Shown here: piece after piece, positions 24,487 through 36,604 of the stretch
How the letters are laid out: each line of letters starts with the position of its first letter
Numbering within the stretch: position 1 is the stretch's first letter
Assembly: GCA_025403435.1 (NCBI GenBank)
Contig: CM046349.1
Location: 19,056,004-19,120,003 of the forward strand
Source of the DNA: Artocarpus heterophyllus
Lineage: Eukaryota > Streptophyta > Magnoliopsida > Rosales > Moraceae
Reading direction: 5' to 3'
DNA: 64,000 bases
Translations under genes and position numbers: made by a program
The notes under the pieces: generated by a model
Seen by the model: only the letters and a program-made list of their open reading frames with translations
Told to the model about the DNA's origin: nothing
Databases searched by the model: none

Positions 24487-27409
24487 TGTTAGAAAACGAG
24501 TATGTAGCGGAATTTAAAAAAAAATTAAATCAGAGTATTTTCTAAAAACAGAAGTTTGACATGCTAAATACATAAATTAATGACAGATCTTACTAACCTC
24601 TTTTGTATGCCGAAGTAGGCTCGAAATCTGTGTAGAGAATAATGTTCTACAAAAGCCTCAATTAACTAGCCTTTTTTGCTAGTTTGGATCAGTTTCAGAG
24701 TAAAAGCACATGAAATGCGTATCTGTCTCTAACTACCGCAGTCAATTGCGATACAAAGGCGCGGTTGACTACGCTATCGTGATGCTTGAGTTCGAATCTA
24801 ATTCGAACTCCTCAGGTTGATCTGATAGAACCCATCTCAACCAATTGGATAAATCCTATCTTCTTTGACCCGGGTATCATTTATAGAGCCTCAATCTTAA
24901 TTCAAATAATCTAATAGAAAAGTTATCTGATTAAAATAATCATATACAGATAAACCCATAAAAATAAAATACTATCCACAATAATTCAACATGTTTGTCT
25001 TGAGTTATTTCACAAAATTAATTCAACCTACAAACTAACATAAATTATTAAATCCAATTAACTTGAATTTTAGCCAATCTAATAGTTTAACATAAGTCAT
25101 CAATATGTACGAAAAACACACTGCATCGTTACAGGATTTATTATGAGCTAACAAAGGGGACCCAATGGACATATATAGATCAAGCTCCAATAATTATAAA
25201 ATAAAATATCCTAGATACACATTTTATAATTATCAACTCTAACGCTACTCCACTAAAAGTTTAGAGTTGCACTCTCGAACCATATCAAATTATGAAGCTT
25301 CAATAAGTCAATCGTCCACGACATATCATAATGTGTCACATCCTTATAGGATTTTCATAATCATCCTAAGGATAAATTTCATTTTACCTTCTCGATTATT
25401 TTATCTTACCTTCCATGATCATACCATTGGAATACTTACTATTTGTAGATAGTATACCATTTAATTACACCTGCGTATCCAAATGGTTAAGCGCTTTAGT
25501 CTTCTAATTATAGAATAATGCATATAAGAGAATATCGTTGACTTTACAAAAAGAGCTATAGATTCCATATCTATGAATAACAGGTCTACGTCAATCAAGA
25601 GTCATGCCTTCAATGTACCGCTTACGTACCTTCATTAAATCAAGATATCGCCCTTTAATACATCAAAAGACATAAATCAAAATAATCAGCCCATTAGTAA
25701 TTCAATATTAAGACATAACACATATAATTATCTAAAGTGAATTGATTTGCACAAATAGAATTATTAACCAAATCAATTCAACTTTTGTGTTCCGATCCTA
25801 TAGATTGTCACCTATGACAATGCACCAATGTTTCTACTCACGAAGTCCTACTTCGATGACCAAGACAAGCCATCTCCCGTTAAGGATGTAGACAACTGAA
25901 CAATCTTAGTATGAATAAAGCGTGCACATGAAATGCATATCTGTCTCTAACTGCCGCAGTCGATTGCTATACAAAGGCGCGGTCGACTACGCTATCGTGA
26001 TGCTTGAGTTCGAATCTAATTCAAACTCCTCAGGTTGATCTGATAGAACCCATCTTAACCAATTGGATAAATCCTATCTTTTTTGACCCGGGTATCATTT
26101 ATAGAGCCTCAATCTTAGTTCAAATAATCTAATAGAAAAGTTATTTGATTAAAATAATCATATATAGATAAACCCATAAAAATAAAATATTTTCCATAAT
26201 AATTCAACATGTTTGTCTTGAGTTATTTCACAAAATTAATTCAACCTACAAACTAACATAAATTATTAAATCCAATTAACTTGAATTTTAGCCAATCTAA
26301 TAGTTTAACATAAGTCACCAATATGTACGAAAAACACACTGTATCGTTACATGATTTATTATGAGCTAACAAAGGGGATCCAATGGACATATATAGATCA
26401 AGCTCCAATAATTATAAAATAAAATATCCCAGATACACATTTTATAATTATCAACTCTAACGCTACTCCACTAAAAGTTTAGAGTTGCACTCTTGAACCA
26501 TATCAAATTATGAAGCTTCAATAAGTCAATCGTCCATGACATATCATAATGTGTCACATCCTTATAGGATTTTCATAATCATCCTAAGGATAAATTTCAT
26601 TTTACCTTCTCGATTATTTTATCTTACATTCCATGATCACACCATTGGAATACTTACTATTTGTAGATAGTATACCATTTAATTATACCTGCGTATCCAA
26701 ATGGTTAAGCACTTTAGTCTTCTAATTATAGAATAATGCATATAAGAGAATATCATTAACTCTACAGAAAGAGCTATGGATTCCATATCTATGAATAATA
26801 GGTCTACGTCAATCAAGAGTCATGCCTCCAACGTACCGCTATACGTACCTTCATTAAATCAAGATATCACCCTTTGATACATCAAAAGACATAAATCAAG
26901 ATAATCGGCCCATTAGTAATTCAAGATTGAGACACAACACATATAATTATCTAAAGTAAATTGATTTGCACAAATAGAATTATTAACCAAATCAATTCAA
27001 CTTTTGTGTTATGATCTTATAGATCATCACCTATGACAATGCACCAATGTTTCTACTCACGAAGTCCTACTTCGATGACCAAGACAAGCCATCTCCCGTT
27101 AAGGATGTAGACAACAGAACAATCTTAGTATGAATAAAGCGCCAAACTTTGTTCCCTCGATTACGAATCTTATGATTTAAACCATCACCTATAAGATTCA
27201 TGCCTTCCACATAATCGATCTATCATATGCACGATTCTTAAAGGTTTAGACCCATAGTTTCAGACTTTTGTTTGCTTATCATACATTCAACAAAAATGAA
27301 CATAAAGAGGACAACATTTGGTATATGAATAATAAATAAACTTTTTATTGATAAAATGTCTCAAAAAACATATTACAACATTTCACTCCTTAGGGTTCTA
27401 TGTCTAACA
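24487..27409 (-). repeat. 3' LTR of copia element 2, enlarged by internal duplication
   Basis: 2923 bases against about 2.0 kb for its relatives. The excess is a tandem duplication (separate entry). The minus-strand purine tract GAGTGGGAGAT at 27410-27420 follows directly. Confidence 0.83.
24706..27141. repeat. 1.2-kb direct tandem duplication inside the LTR
   Basis: Copy 1 is 24706-25923 and copy 2 is 25924-27141, offset about 1218 bases. Both begin GCACATGAAATGC and end at AATAAAGCG. They stay very similar, with scattered transitions, several at CpG. The junction AATAAAGCG-T-GCACATG shows little shared sequence between the breakpoints. Each copy holds a GTCRA...TYGAC GC-rich patch (about 24738-24780 and 25955-25998). 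Confidence 0.85.
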
Positions 27410-28763
27410 ATCTCCCACTCGCACTAAATGAGTAAATATGACATATCTTGCATCCCATAAAGGATCAGCTAAATTGTCTTCATATGCAATTTTTATACTG
27501 TAACATGCCCAGCCTCAATAAAGTCCTTTATCACATAATACTTCCGTTGAATATGCTTACTCTTCTTGTGAAACCTTGCTTCTTTAGCATTAGCTATCGC
27601 TGCAGTGTTATGACAATACAGCGATGCACCTTATACATAGTAGGACTACTTCAAGATCCCCAAGGAATTTGCAGAGCCACATTGTTTCTTTCGAAGCATC
27701 ACTAGTTGCCATATACTCGGCCTCCATCATTGAATCTGAAGTGTAATTTTGCTTGATACTTCTCCAAATGATGGCACTACTACCTAGAGTAAACATAAAA
27801 CCAAGAGGAGATCTTCTTGAATCCAGATAGGATTGGAAATCTAAATCAGTGTATCTTAGAGGTGTTAGATCCTCACCTGAATACATAAGCATATACCCGT
27901 GAGTCTTTCTTAGGTACTTGAAAATATGCTTGACCACAACCTAATGGTTCATTCCTGGATCCAATTGAAATCAGATTACTATCCCATCTGCATAACAAAT
28001 GTCTGGTCATGTATAAAGCATAGCATACATGAGACTTCTCACAGCCGAAGCATAAGACACATTCTTCATGTATTTTCTTTCTTTATAGACTTTGATGACT
28101 CTTTCTTAGAAAGAGTAATTCCGAACCTAGATGGTTGCCCACCTTTCTTGGAATTGTGTATTGTATACTTCTCGAGAATTTTATGTATGTATATAGCCTA
28201 GAATAAAGGTGTCATTTTGTTCTTCTTATCTCGAAAGATCTAGATATCAAGAGCATAAATTAGCTTTACACAAGTCTTTCACGTCAAACTGCTTGGTTAA
28301 CAATAATTTGACCGATGACAATTTTTCAATGTCATTGCCAATTAGCAGAATGTCGTCCAGATAGAGTAGTAGAAAAAACACCTTCCCAACCTGAATATGC
28401 TTGTAAACACATGGTTCGTCCACATTTTTTCGGACCCATAAGTCTTAATCACTTGATCAAATCTTATATTCCAAGAACGAAAAGCCTACTTAAGTCTATA
28501 AATTAACTTTAGCAGCTTATAAATCTTATGCTCTTGAACCTTAGCCTTGAACCCGTCTGACTATGCCATATATATGGACTTATCAAGATAGCCATTCAAA
28601 AAGGTTGTCTTGACATCTATTTGTCAAATCTCGTAGTCAAGAGTGGCATCTATAGATAAGAGAATATGGATGGACTTAAGCATTGCTACAGGTGAAAAGT
28701 TTTCTCATAATTGATTCCTTCGTTTTACATGTATCCCTTAGCTACTAGTCTAGTCTTATAGGT
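27410..28763 (-). pseudogene. Copia element 2 RNase H and reverse transcriptase (C-terminal part)
   Basis: 27608-27937 (minus) encodes a clear copia RNase H: HIFKYLRKTHGYMLMYSGED, then DLDFQSYLDSRRSPLGFMF, then SMMEAEYMATSDASKE. Upstream, 27940-28758 matches the RT body in broken frames, including a region where the catalytic YVDD-type block should lie. It is cut at 28763 by the solo LTR and resumes at 30776. Confidence 0.82.
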
Positions 28764-30775
28764 TGTTAGACATGTATGCCCTAAGGAGTAAAAGTGTAAT
28801 AAGTTTTTGAAGACATTTTTATCAATAAAGAATTTATTCATTATTTATATACCAAATCTTGTCCTCTTTACGTTCATATTTGTTGAATGTATGTTGAGCA
28901 AACAATAGTCTGAGACTGTTGGTCTAAACCTTAAGAATTGGGCATATGATGGACAGATTATGCGAAAGACACAAGTCTTAAGGTGATGGTCTAAATCATA
29001 TGATCCATAATCGAGGGAATAAAGTTGGGCATTTTATTCATGCAAAGATTGTTATGTTGTCTATATTCCTTTTGGGAGATGGTTTGTCTTGACCATCAGA
29101 GGTGGACTCCGTGAATAGAAACGTTCGCATGTTGTCATAGGTGACAATGTGTTGGATCAAGACATAAAGTGAATTGATTTAGATTAATAATTCTGTCTTG
29201 GCAAATCGATTCACTTTAGACAATCATTTGTGTTGTATTTTAATCCTGAGATGAATAATGAGCCCGTTGTCTTGACTTATGTCTTTTGATATACCAAAGG
29301 GTGACACCCACATCTTAATAGTGGTATGCATGCTGGTACATTGGAGGCATGACTCTTGATGGCGTAGACCTATTATTCATAGATATGAAATCCATAGCTC
29401 CTCTTTAGGAGTAATGATATCCTGTTATATGCGTTATCCTGTAATTGAAAAACTAAAGTGCTCAACCATTTGGATACATAGGTGTAACCGAATGGTATAC
29501 TGTCTATAGATGGTAAGTTTTCTAATGGTGAGATAATGGAACGTAAGATAAAAATAATCAAGAAGGTAAGACAAAACTTGTCCTTAAGTCGATTATGGAT
29601 TATCATGAGGGAATATGATACACTGTGATATGTCATGGAGACTTAGCTATACGAGCTTCGTAATTCTATGTAATTCGAGAGTGCAGCTCCAAGCTTTTAG
29701 TGGAGTTGCGTTGGAGTTGATAATTATGAAATGTATATTTGGGATATTGGGTTTCATAATTATCGGGAGCTTGAACTATATAGGTCTATTTGGTCCCCTT
29801 TGCTATCTCACAACATCCTATAACGACACGACGTGCTTTTTCAATAATTGGTGACTTATGTCAGCTTTATCAAATTGGTTAAAATTTGGAAGAATTAAAT
29901 AAAAAAATGTCTATTTATCGGTTGAATTGATTTTGTAATAAATTAATTCAAGATAAACTTGTTGAATTATTCGGATCAGATAATTCTTGTCTGTTTATCG
30001 GTTGATTTAATTTTGGATAAATTAAATCAAGATAAACTTGTAGAATTATTAAAAATTGATTTATTTTCTTAGAGATTATCTAGATAAAGTTTTTTTGATC
30101 AGATAACTTCTCTATTGGGTTATTTGAATTAAAACTAAAACTTTATCCTATAGAATCTCGGGTGGAAAATAAAAGATTCGCAAGATTTTTATTCGACAGT
30201 TCGGCCTGTCGATGAGACCTGTTTGGCCTGCCGATCAGGTGGTTCGATCTACTGATCAACGAAGGATAAGATTATGTGTTTCCACGCGGATCTTATCAGA
30301 TATTGATCCGAATTTGATTCTGATCTGAATTTTGAGACCTAATCTAATAAGGACTGACCCTTGGACCAACCTCTATAAATAGGGAGTGATTTTCACGAGT
30401 TACTTAGATCAATTGAGAGATTAAGAGAGATACTCTGTTAGTGAGAATCTGAAAACTCCCTGAGAGCTTTTGTTCACAAATCACGAACACTTGCTTTGGG
30501 TTCTCTCGATCGGTTGGAAGGAGAGTCACCAGAAGAAGAGATGTACGTGTGAGACCACACTCACTCCGATCGTGGATAAAGAATAGCAAAGAAGACCAGT
30601 TGGTTGAGGCTCTTCTGGAACGTTATTTCTCTTCACAGATTGCGGAGGTTCTTCAACATACAGATGTTAGTAAGATCTGGTTAATTTATGCATATAGCAT
30701 GTCAAACTTGTGTTTTGGAAATTACTCTGATGAAAAAAAAAATTTAAAATTTCGCTGCGCACTATTTTTCCAACA
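28764..30775 (+). mobile_element. Solo copia LTR, antisense to its host element
   Basis: 2012 bases, TGTTAGACATG...TTTTCCAACA. It is flanked on both sides by TAGGT (28759-28763 and 30776-30780), a perfect five-base target duplication. It is the reverse complement of the neighbouring copia LTRs (for example its start mirrors the CTATGTCTAACA end at 27409). It was inserted into the RT gene of copia element 2 in the opposite orientation and reduced to one LTR by recombination. A GC-rich motif patch lies at 30191-30261. Confidence 0.9.
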
Positions 30776-30780
30776 TAGGT

Positions 30781-31762
30781 TTCGACTTTCCTATCTGCTC
30801 TTCTCTTTCTCTTGTAGATCCACTTACAACTTATGGGTTTTACCCCTTCAAGAAGATTCACAAGTTCCCAAACTTGATTAGTCTCCAAAGACTTCATCTT
30901 AGTGTTCATGGCTTCTATCTAGAGCTTTGAATCAATATCCTCTATAGCCTCTGCACAAGTGTGAGGATTCATGTCATGTTCAACCAATTCAGCCAAGTAG
31001 GCTTCACCAATGAGCATACACCTCTCGGGTTGACCCTCGATCCATCCATTATACTAAAGTCCCTTAGGTTGTTGTTTGGTTAGTTTTTCTACATTGATTG
31101 GATTGGTTTCAACCAGAACCGCTGGAGTGATCGAATCAATCACCAACTCCTCAAGTATCACTTTACTTTGAGGCTTAGTGTCGTTCATATAGCCTTTCTC
31201 ATGGAATGTTGCATTCATTGAAACCACAACTTTATTTTCTTTTAGGTTATAGAAATAACCCCTTTAGTCCCTTTTGGATATCCTACAAACACACAAACTT
31301 CCAAACGTGCTTCCAACTTGTTCGCTTCCTTATATAGGACATGAGCCGAACATCCCCATATGCGAATATGGTTTAAAGAGGTCTTCCTACCTGTTTACAA
31401 CTTGTGAGAAGTTTTAGGAACTGATTTTGAAGGCACATCATTCAAAAGATAACATGCGCTTTGAAGTGCATATCCCCAAAAGGATAAAGGTAATGTCAAA
31501 TAACTCATCATGAACCTAACCATGTCCAACAAAGTCATATTCCTTCTCTCAACTACACCATTCTACTGCGGAGTGCCCGACGCATCAAATAGGATAAAAT
31601 CTCATTCTTTAATAGGTGTCCCAAGAATTCCTCGAAGAGGTATTCTCCACCTTGATCGGAACGAAGTGCCATTGTTGGTTTATGTAATTACTTTTCCCCT
31701 TTAGCCCAAAACTTTCTAAACTTGTCAAAAGTTTCACTTTTTTGATGAATTAGATACACATA
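30781..31762 (-). pseudogene. Copia element 2 RT N-terminus and integrase C-terminal region
   Basis: 30781-30909 (minus) reads SLETNQVWELVNLLEGVKP, then SCKWIYKRKRRADRKVETY, the start of the copia reverse transcriptase. It runs straight into the solo LTR at a point corresponding to about 12030 in copia element 1. 30910-31762 reads as the linker and integrase C-terminal part with many stops. Confidence 0.78.
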
Positions 31763-32580
31763 TCAGTATCTTGAGTAATAATCAATAAAAGTGACGAGGT
31801 ACTCATACACTTCACGTTCCTTGATGTTCATGGGACCACAAACATCATTATGCACAAGTTCTAGAACCATTTTGGCCCTATTGTCCTTAAACCCAAATGG
31901 TCTTTTGGTCATTTTGCACTCCAAACAAGACTCACATTGTAGTATAGATTCTACCTCTAAGTGACTTAAAGGTCCATCTCTTACCAACTTTTGAATCCTA
32001 TTTAAGCTAATATGACCTAATCGTAAATGCCAAAGATAAGTTTTATTAGAGTGAGAAATCTTAAGTTTTTTAGAGTTATTATCATTAATCTTAGTATTAA
32101 GTAGTATGTCTACCTTAGGTTTGATAAAATAGAGATTGTTTTGCATCCATCCATCACAGATAAAAGATTTATTTTTACGAATCATCACTTTATTAGTAAA
32201 AGATACTAAATAAGAGTCTTTAAATAAATAAGCTACAGATATTAAATTCCTTTTAAGTCTAGGAACATAAAAATAATCTTTCAAAACTAAAATACTATAA
32301 TTATCAAAGTAAATATAGATGTCTCTCTCTACTTTAGCCAATACTAAGGATCCATCACCTATCCATAACGTGAAGTGCTCATTTAGCAAACTTCTAGTTT
32401 CTTTAAATCCCTTCAGAGTCACACAAACATGATTAATCACACTAGAATCTATAACCTAAGTGTCACTTGATTCTTTGACTAAACAAGTCTCAATTACTAG
32501 AATGTCGCACCAACTTCTTTTAGTTAGGAAGCCCTTATAACTCTTTTTCATGTACCCAACCTTCTTGTAGAAAAAACACT
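31763..32580 (-). pseudogene. Copia element 2 GAG-pre-integrase, integrase N-terminus and protease remnant
   Basis: 31763-32440 is 225 codons without a stop on the minus strand. It holds HLRLGHISLNRIQKL and CESCLECKMTKR (the HHCC zinc region of the pre-integrase domain), then HNDVCGPMNIK and VTFIDYYSRY (the integrase core with its first Asp). The far N-terminal part, VINHVCVTLKGFKETR, is the tail of the copia protease, whose active-site triplet is damaged. 32490-32580 holds a decayed zinc-knuckle linker. Confidence 0.82.
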
Positions 32581-33345
32581 TTAGTTTCTTCGGATTCCTC
32601 TTATTGTTCTTTTTATCCTTGCTATTTGCTAGAATAGAAGTTTTCCCGTTATTAGTCCTTTGCTTCTTTCTATTTCTAGAATTAGAATTGGAACCAGATG
32701 CAACTGTTAAGTTCGCTTCGCCACTAGCTAGAGCTTTCTAAATCATATTTTTTAACACCTGTAGCTACCTTATTAGCACAACCAATGTCACATCCTATCT
32801 ATTGCTCAAGTTATATGAAGCTCTAAATGGGATGAACTCCTTAGATAGAGTCTCAAAGACCATAGTCATATGTGAATCAGCATCAACATCCACTCCATAA
32901 GATTGAGCCTCAACGAGGTAACCCATGACTAACATCATATACTCCTTCACAAGAGTCTCCAGTCTTTGTTTGCAATTTAAGAGTTTCCAAAGAGCCCCTT
33001 GTCGTTTACTTAGGGCTTGCCCTCTAAACATATCTTCAAGATTATCCAAGATCTACTGAGTAGTCTCATAATCTTTATGTTGAGCCTATAGCATATTATT
33101 CATGCTAGCCATAATATAGCAGTAGGCTTGATCATCAGCTTCCTTCCAGTGATTATACGCTTGGATTTGTTCATTAGTGAATTCACTAGTAGGCATAAGA
33201 GGACACGGTTTGGTTAACACAAATTTTAGTTTCTCAAGGGATAGGATGATATTTAGGTTTCGTTTCTAATCATTAAAATTCTTACCAATTAACATGTTCT
33301 TATCGAGTATCGATGATAAAACATTTTTAGATATTTTAATCTACA
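32581..33345 (-). pseudogene. Copia element 2 gag (UBN2-type) remnant
   Basis: 32795-33049 (minus) keeps the core MDNLEDMFRGQALSKRQG and FETLSKEFIPFRASYNL, the conserved C-terminal helix of copia gag. A short linker rich in Ser, Asn and Lys follows. The N-terminal third (33050-33345) is readable only by changing frame and contains stops. Confidence 0.8.
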
Positions 33346-34696
33346 ATCAAGATTCATGTACCAACTTTAAGCAAACATTCTACAACATTTTAGTATGATA
33401 ACGCAAACAAGTAAACATACAATTGTATTTATGTGTCATAACTTTGAAAATATCACAACATTACAATGATAATTTCTAACTCATAATCTAACAAACTGCC
33501 TTATGGAGACTTGACAAATTCAATTAGGAGCACAGGTCCCCTTTGATTAATATATGCAATCCAATACCCGTCTGATCCAGCATATATTCATAATCATTTC
33601 TTTGGCCATTAATTTTATTAACAAAGCTCCTTGGGGAGGTTAATAACAAAATTAATCTTGAGTGTATAGCCATCGTTTCAACAACTTTATCCATGGTTTA
33701 AAATCGCCACCTTAGGGTGATCAACGATAAACCATGCTAAAGCAAATTATTTTCTCAGATATCCACCCTAGTACATGGTGAAATCCCTTCCTTGGGGGTC
33801 GGAACCATTATATGCTACCTATGGACTAATGATGGAGGCCATAGATCCTCTCTTCAAAAACCTTCTCCCACTCAATATTTTAAAGGTCAATGTTTTATGT
33901 TAACATGTATGAACAATTTTTAATGAGTGGCACTCCCTATTCTACATGGCAAATTATATTATAATGTAAACAAACAAAACAACATGCAAAGCCAGAAGTA
34001 AAATAATAAATAAATTATTGTACTATCATGGTTCCATCCATGAGAAAAGAAAATAAAGATTACAAAAGATCAATCAAAATATATTATCGATTCATCATCT
34101 TATATGTTCAAGTTGTATCCTTCTTCATGTGGCATCCATCTTCAATTCTTCAATCCCTTATAGATCAAAGGTTTATTTTTCTGGTCATCATAAAATTTCA
34201 TGTTTCTCAGAATTGTCTGAAAAATAAAATCAAAAACTATACTAAAAAAACACAACTTTTTTTTAAAAATGTTATGCCTCATTGCCGGCCTGTTGAACTA
34301 GGAGTTCGGCCTACCGACCTGAAGGGTTCGGCTTAACGATCGAGCTGAACCAATGTTTTTCCAGAAAATAGTTTTTAAGTAGTTTTTTCAATCTTATTTT
34401 CAACAATTCAAAAACATAAAAATTTATAAACACAAAAAAAAATAATGGAACTCCTATCATCTCTATCTCCTAGATCCGTCTTCACTTCGAATGATCATTT
34501 AGTTACAAAATTTTACAAATTTAAAATTAAAATAATAATTCTGAGACGGTGATGATAGACCACATCTAATTACATGAAAAAACTTAGATACACATTCTAA
34601 CATCTAAGGAACCATAACTAGCACAAATTAGTTAATTAATAAATAATTAAATAAAAAATTAATCAATCATAATTAATTAATAAACATTTACCACAT
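33346..34696 (-). other. Untranslated leader of copia element 2, with GC-rich motif patch
   Basis: Homologous to the leader of copia element 1 and non-coding. A patch at 34282-34350 carries GCCGGCCTGTTGAAC, GTTCGGCCTACCGACC and GTTCGGCTTAACGATC. The primer-binding site and the first part of the 5' LTR are deleted: the leader jumps at about 34696 into LTR sequence. Confidence 0.7.
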
Positions 34697-35453
34697 ATTA
34701 CTATCCATAGATAGTGTACCATTTGGTTACACCTACTTATTCAAATGGTTGAGCGCTCCAGTATTACAATTACAGGATAATGCATATAAGATAATTTCAT
34801 TAACTCTACAAAAAGAGCCATGGATTCTATATCTATGAATAACGAGTCTACGTCAATCAAGAGTCATGCCTCCAACATACCGGTATGCGTACCTTCATTA
34901 AGTCAGGATGTCACCCTTTGGTACATCAAAAGACATAAGTCAAGATAACGGGCCTATTAGTCATTTCAGGATTAAGATACAATACATATAATTATCTAAA
35001 GTGAATTGATTTGTATAAACCGAATTATTAATCAAATCAATTCAACTTTTATGTCCTGATCCAATAGATCATCACCTATGACAATGAACCAATGTTTCTA
35101 CTCGCGAAGTCCTACTTTGATGACCAAGACAAGCCATCTCCCATTAGGGATATTGATAACATAACAATCTTAGCATGAATAAAGCGTCGAACTTTATTCC
35201 TTCGATTGCAGATCTTATGATTTAGACCATCACCTTTAACATTCATGTCTTGCGCATAATCTATCCATCATATGCACGATTTTTAAACTTTAGACCAACA
35301 ATCTCAAACTTTTGTTTGCTTCTCATACATTTAACAGAAATAAACATAAAGAGGACAAAATTTGGTATATGAATAATAAATAAACTCTTTATTGATAAAA
35401 TGTCTCCAAAAAGATATTATAACATTTTACTCTTTAGGGCACTATGTCTAACA
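34697..35453 (-). repeat. 5' LTR fragment of copia element 2
   Basis: Only 757 bases remain. They match the right-hand end of the other copia LTRs and finish in ATGTCTAACA. The inner part and the primer-binding site are missing, which would have abolished transcription and replication. Confidence 0.75.
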
Positions 35454-35748
35454 ATATATACCAAGAGCATTTATATATAGAATATATACACACATAAACA
35501 CTACAACATTGTTGTGGAATGAGAATGAATACAAATAGAGGGACATAGAAGAGAGAGGGGGTGTGGAAGATGGAGAGAGAAAGGAGGGTTGAGAGAGGTC
35601 TGTCCTTTGTTTCAAAGGGTAAAAAAGTAAAACTTGTTCTTTTAAAATTAAAATTAAAATTAAAATTAGCCTATTATTTAATAATGTTTGTAAATATGCT
35701 ACTTCTTTTTGAATGTGTCTAAAACTGGACTATTTGTTATAATTTGCC
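35454..35748. mobile_element. TIR family copy XB, right arm
   Basis: After the copia insertion the host sequence becomes GA-rich (35535-35600). Then comes a short AAATT repeat run (35641-35668). It ends in AT-rich sequence whose inverted terminus reads GGCAAATTATAACAAATAG from 35748. It abuts copy XC. Confidence 0.5.
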
Positions 35749-36604
35749 AAGAAATTATCGTAAATAGCAAATTTTATTAATTTATTAATAAATAATGTTA
35801 GATGATTTGAAAAAGTAAAAAAGAAAGAAGCACATTTAACATAATTTGGTTTTTTACAAGTACCAAAACACAAAAATAGCCCCCAAAACAAATCAAATCT
35901 TTTTCCTCTCTCCTTTCTATTTCTTTGTCTCCTTTCTAATTTTGTATTCATCCCCCCTTTCCCTATCTCTCTTCTCTCCCCCCTCTCTCCTCCCTCTCTC
36001 CTCCAATTTGGATTTCTCATTTGACTTGCTTATCGATGTTGTCACGCCTAGAGGTCCATGCAAAGACAGAATCATGCTCGGAGCCATATGTCGAGCTTGA
36101 GATGATAACCGACCACCATGACATAATAGGCCACGATGATCTTGACATCAACGTGTGGTGACAATGATAACGAGGCTAGCATGTTAAACGTCCTCCTTTA
36201 ACCCAGTGTGGTTCTTTCGTCCTTTGGTTTTCTTTGTTTCTATCTGGCACAGGTCTCTTTCTCCAGTGTGGATTTTGACCAATGCTAATCTATTTTCTCA
36301 TCTGGTTTTCTATGGTTTCCTTACGACACATGAGCTGTTGAAAACAAAGGATTGCAATCTCCTAGAATGCCACCGCTTCATCAATGTTGACTTGCTCATC
36401 TATGACAATGGAGCTTGTTAGACCTCATAGATCAATGCCATGAGTGTGATCTTGCTCATTTTGTTTTGTGAGATTTTTGTGAATCTGTTTGGATGTTGAG
36501 AAAATGCAGGAAAAGGAAAATTGGTTGATGTCTTTAAAATTATTATAAAGTAATTATATGAGACAAAATGTTACAATGTTATTTTAGCTATTATGTAATT
36601 TTTA
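35749..36604. mobile_element. TIR family copy XC, uninterrupted short copy
   Basis: The left terminus AGAAATTATCGTAAATAGCA is followed by AAATAATG and a run of A/G, as in copy XE. A CT-rich tract (35900-36010), a CpG-containing core with no credible gene (36030-36440) and an inverted terminus follow: AAAAATTACATAATAGC read back from about 36604. At about 856 bases this is the only copy here without an insertion. The structure fits a non-autonomous Mutator-like element. The transposase source is unknown. Confidence 0.5.

Larger units (their letters stand above)
24487..35453 (-). mobile_element. Copia element 2, degenerate, same family as element 1
   Basis: It starts TGTTAGAAAAC and ends TCTAACA. 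Both flanks are ATATA (24482-24486 and 35454-35458), consistent with a five-base target duplication although the flank is AT-rich. Order right to left: truncated 5' LTR, leader, gag, GAG-pre-integrase/integrase, RT, RNase H, purine tract, 3' LTR with an internal duplication. The RT is split by an antisense solo LTR at 28764-30775. All genes carry stops or frameshifts. Confidence 0.83.

Noticed and set aside
30549..30881. 110-codon plus-strand frame across the solo LTR end
   Set aside because: It crosses the LTR boundary at 30775 and runs antisense to the RT remnant.
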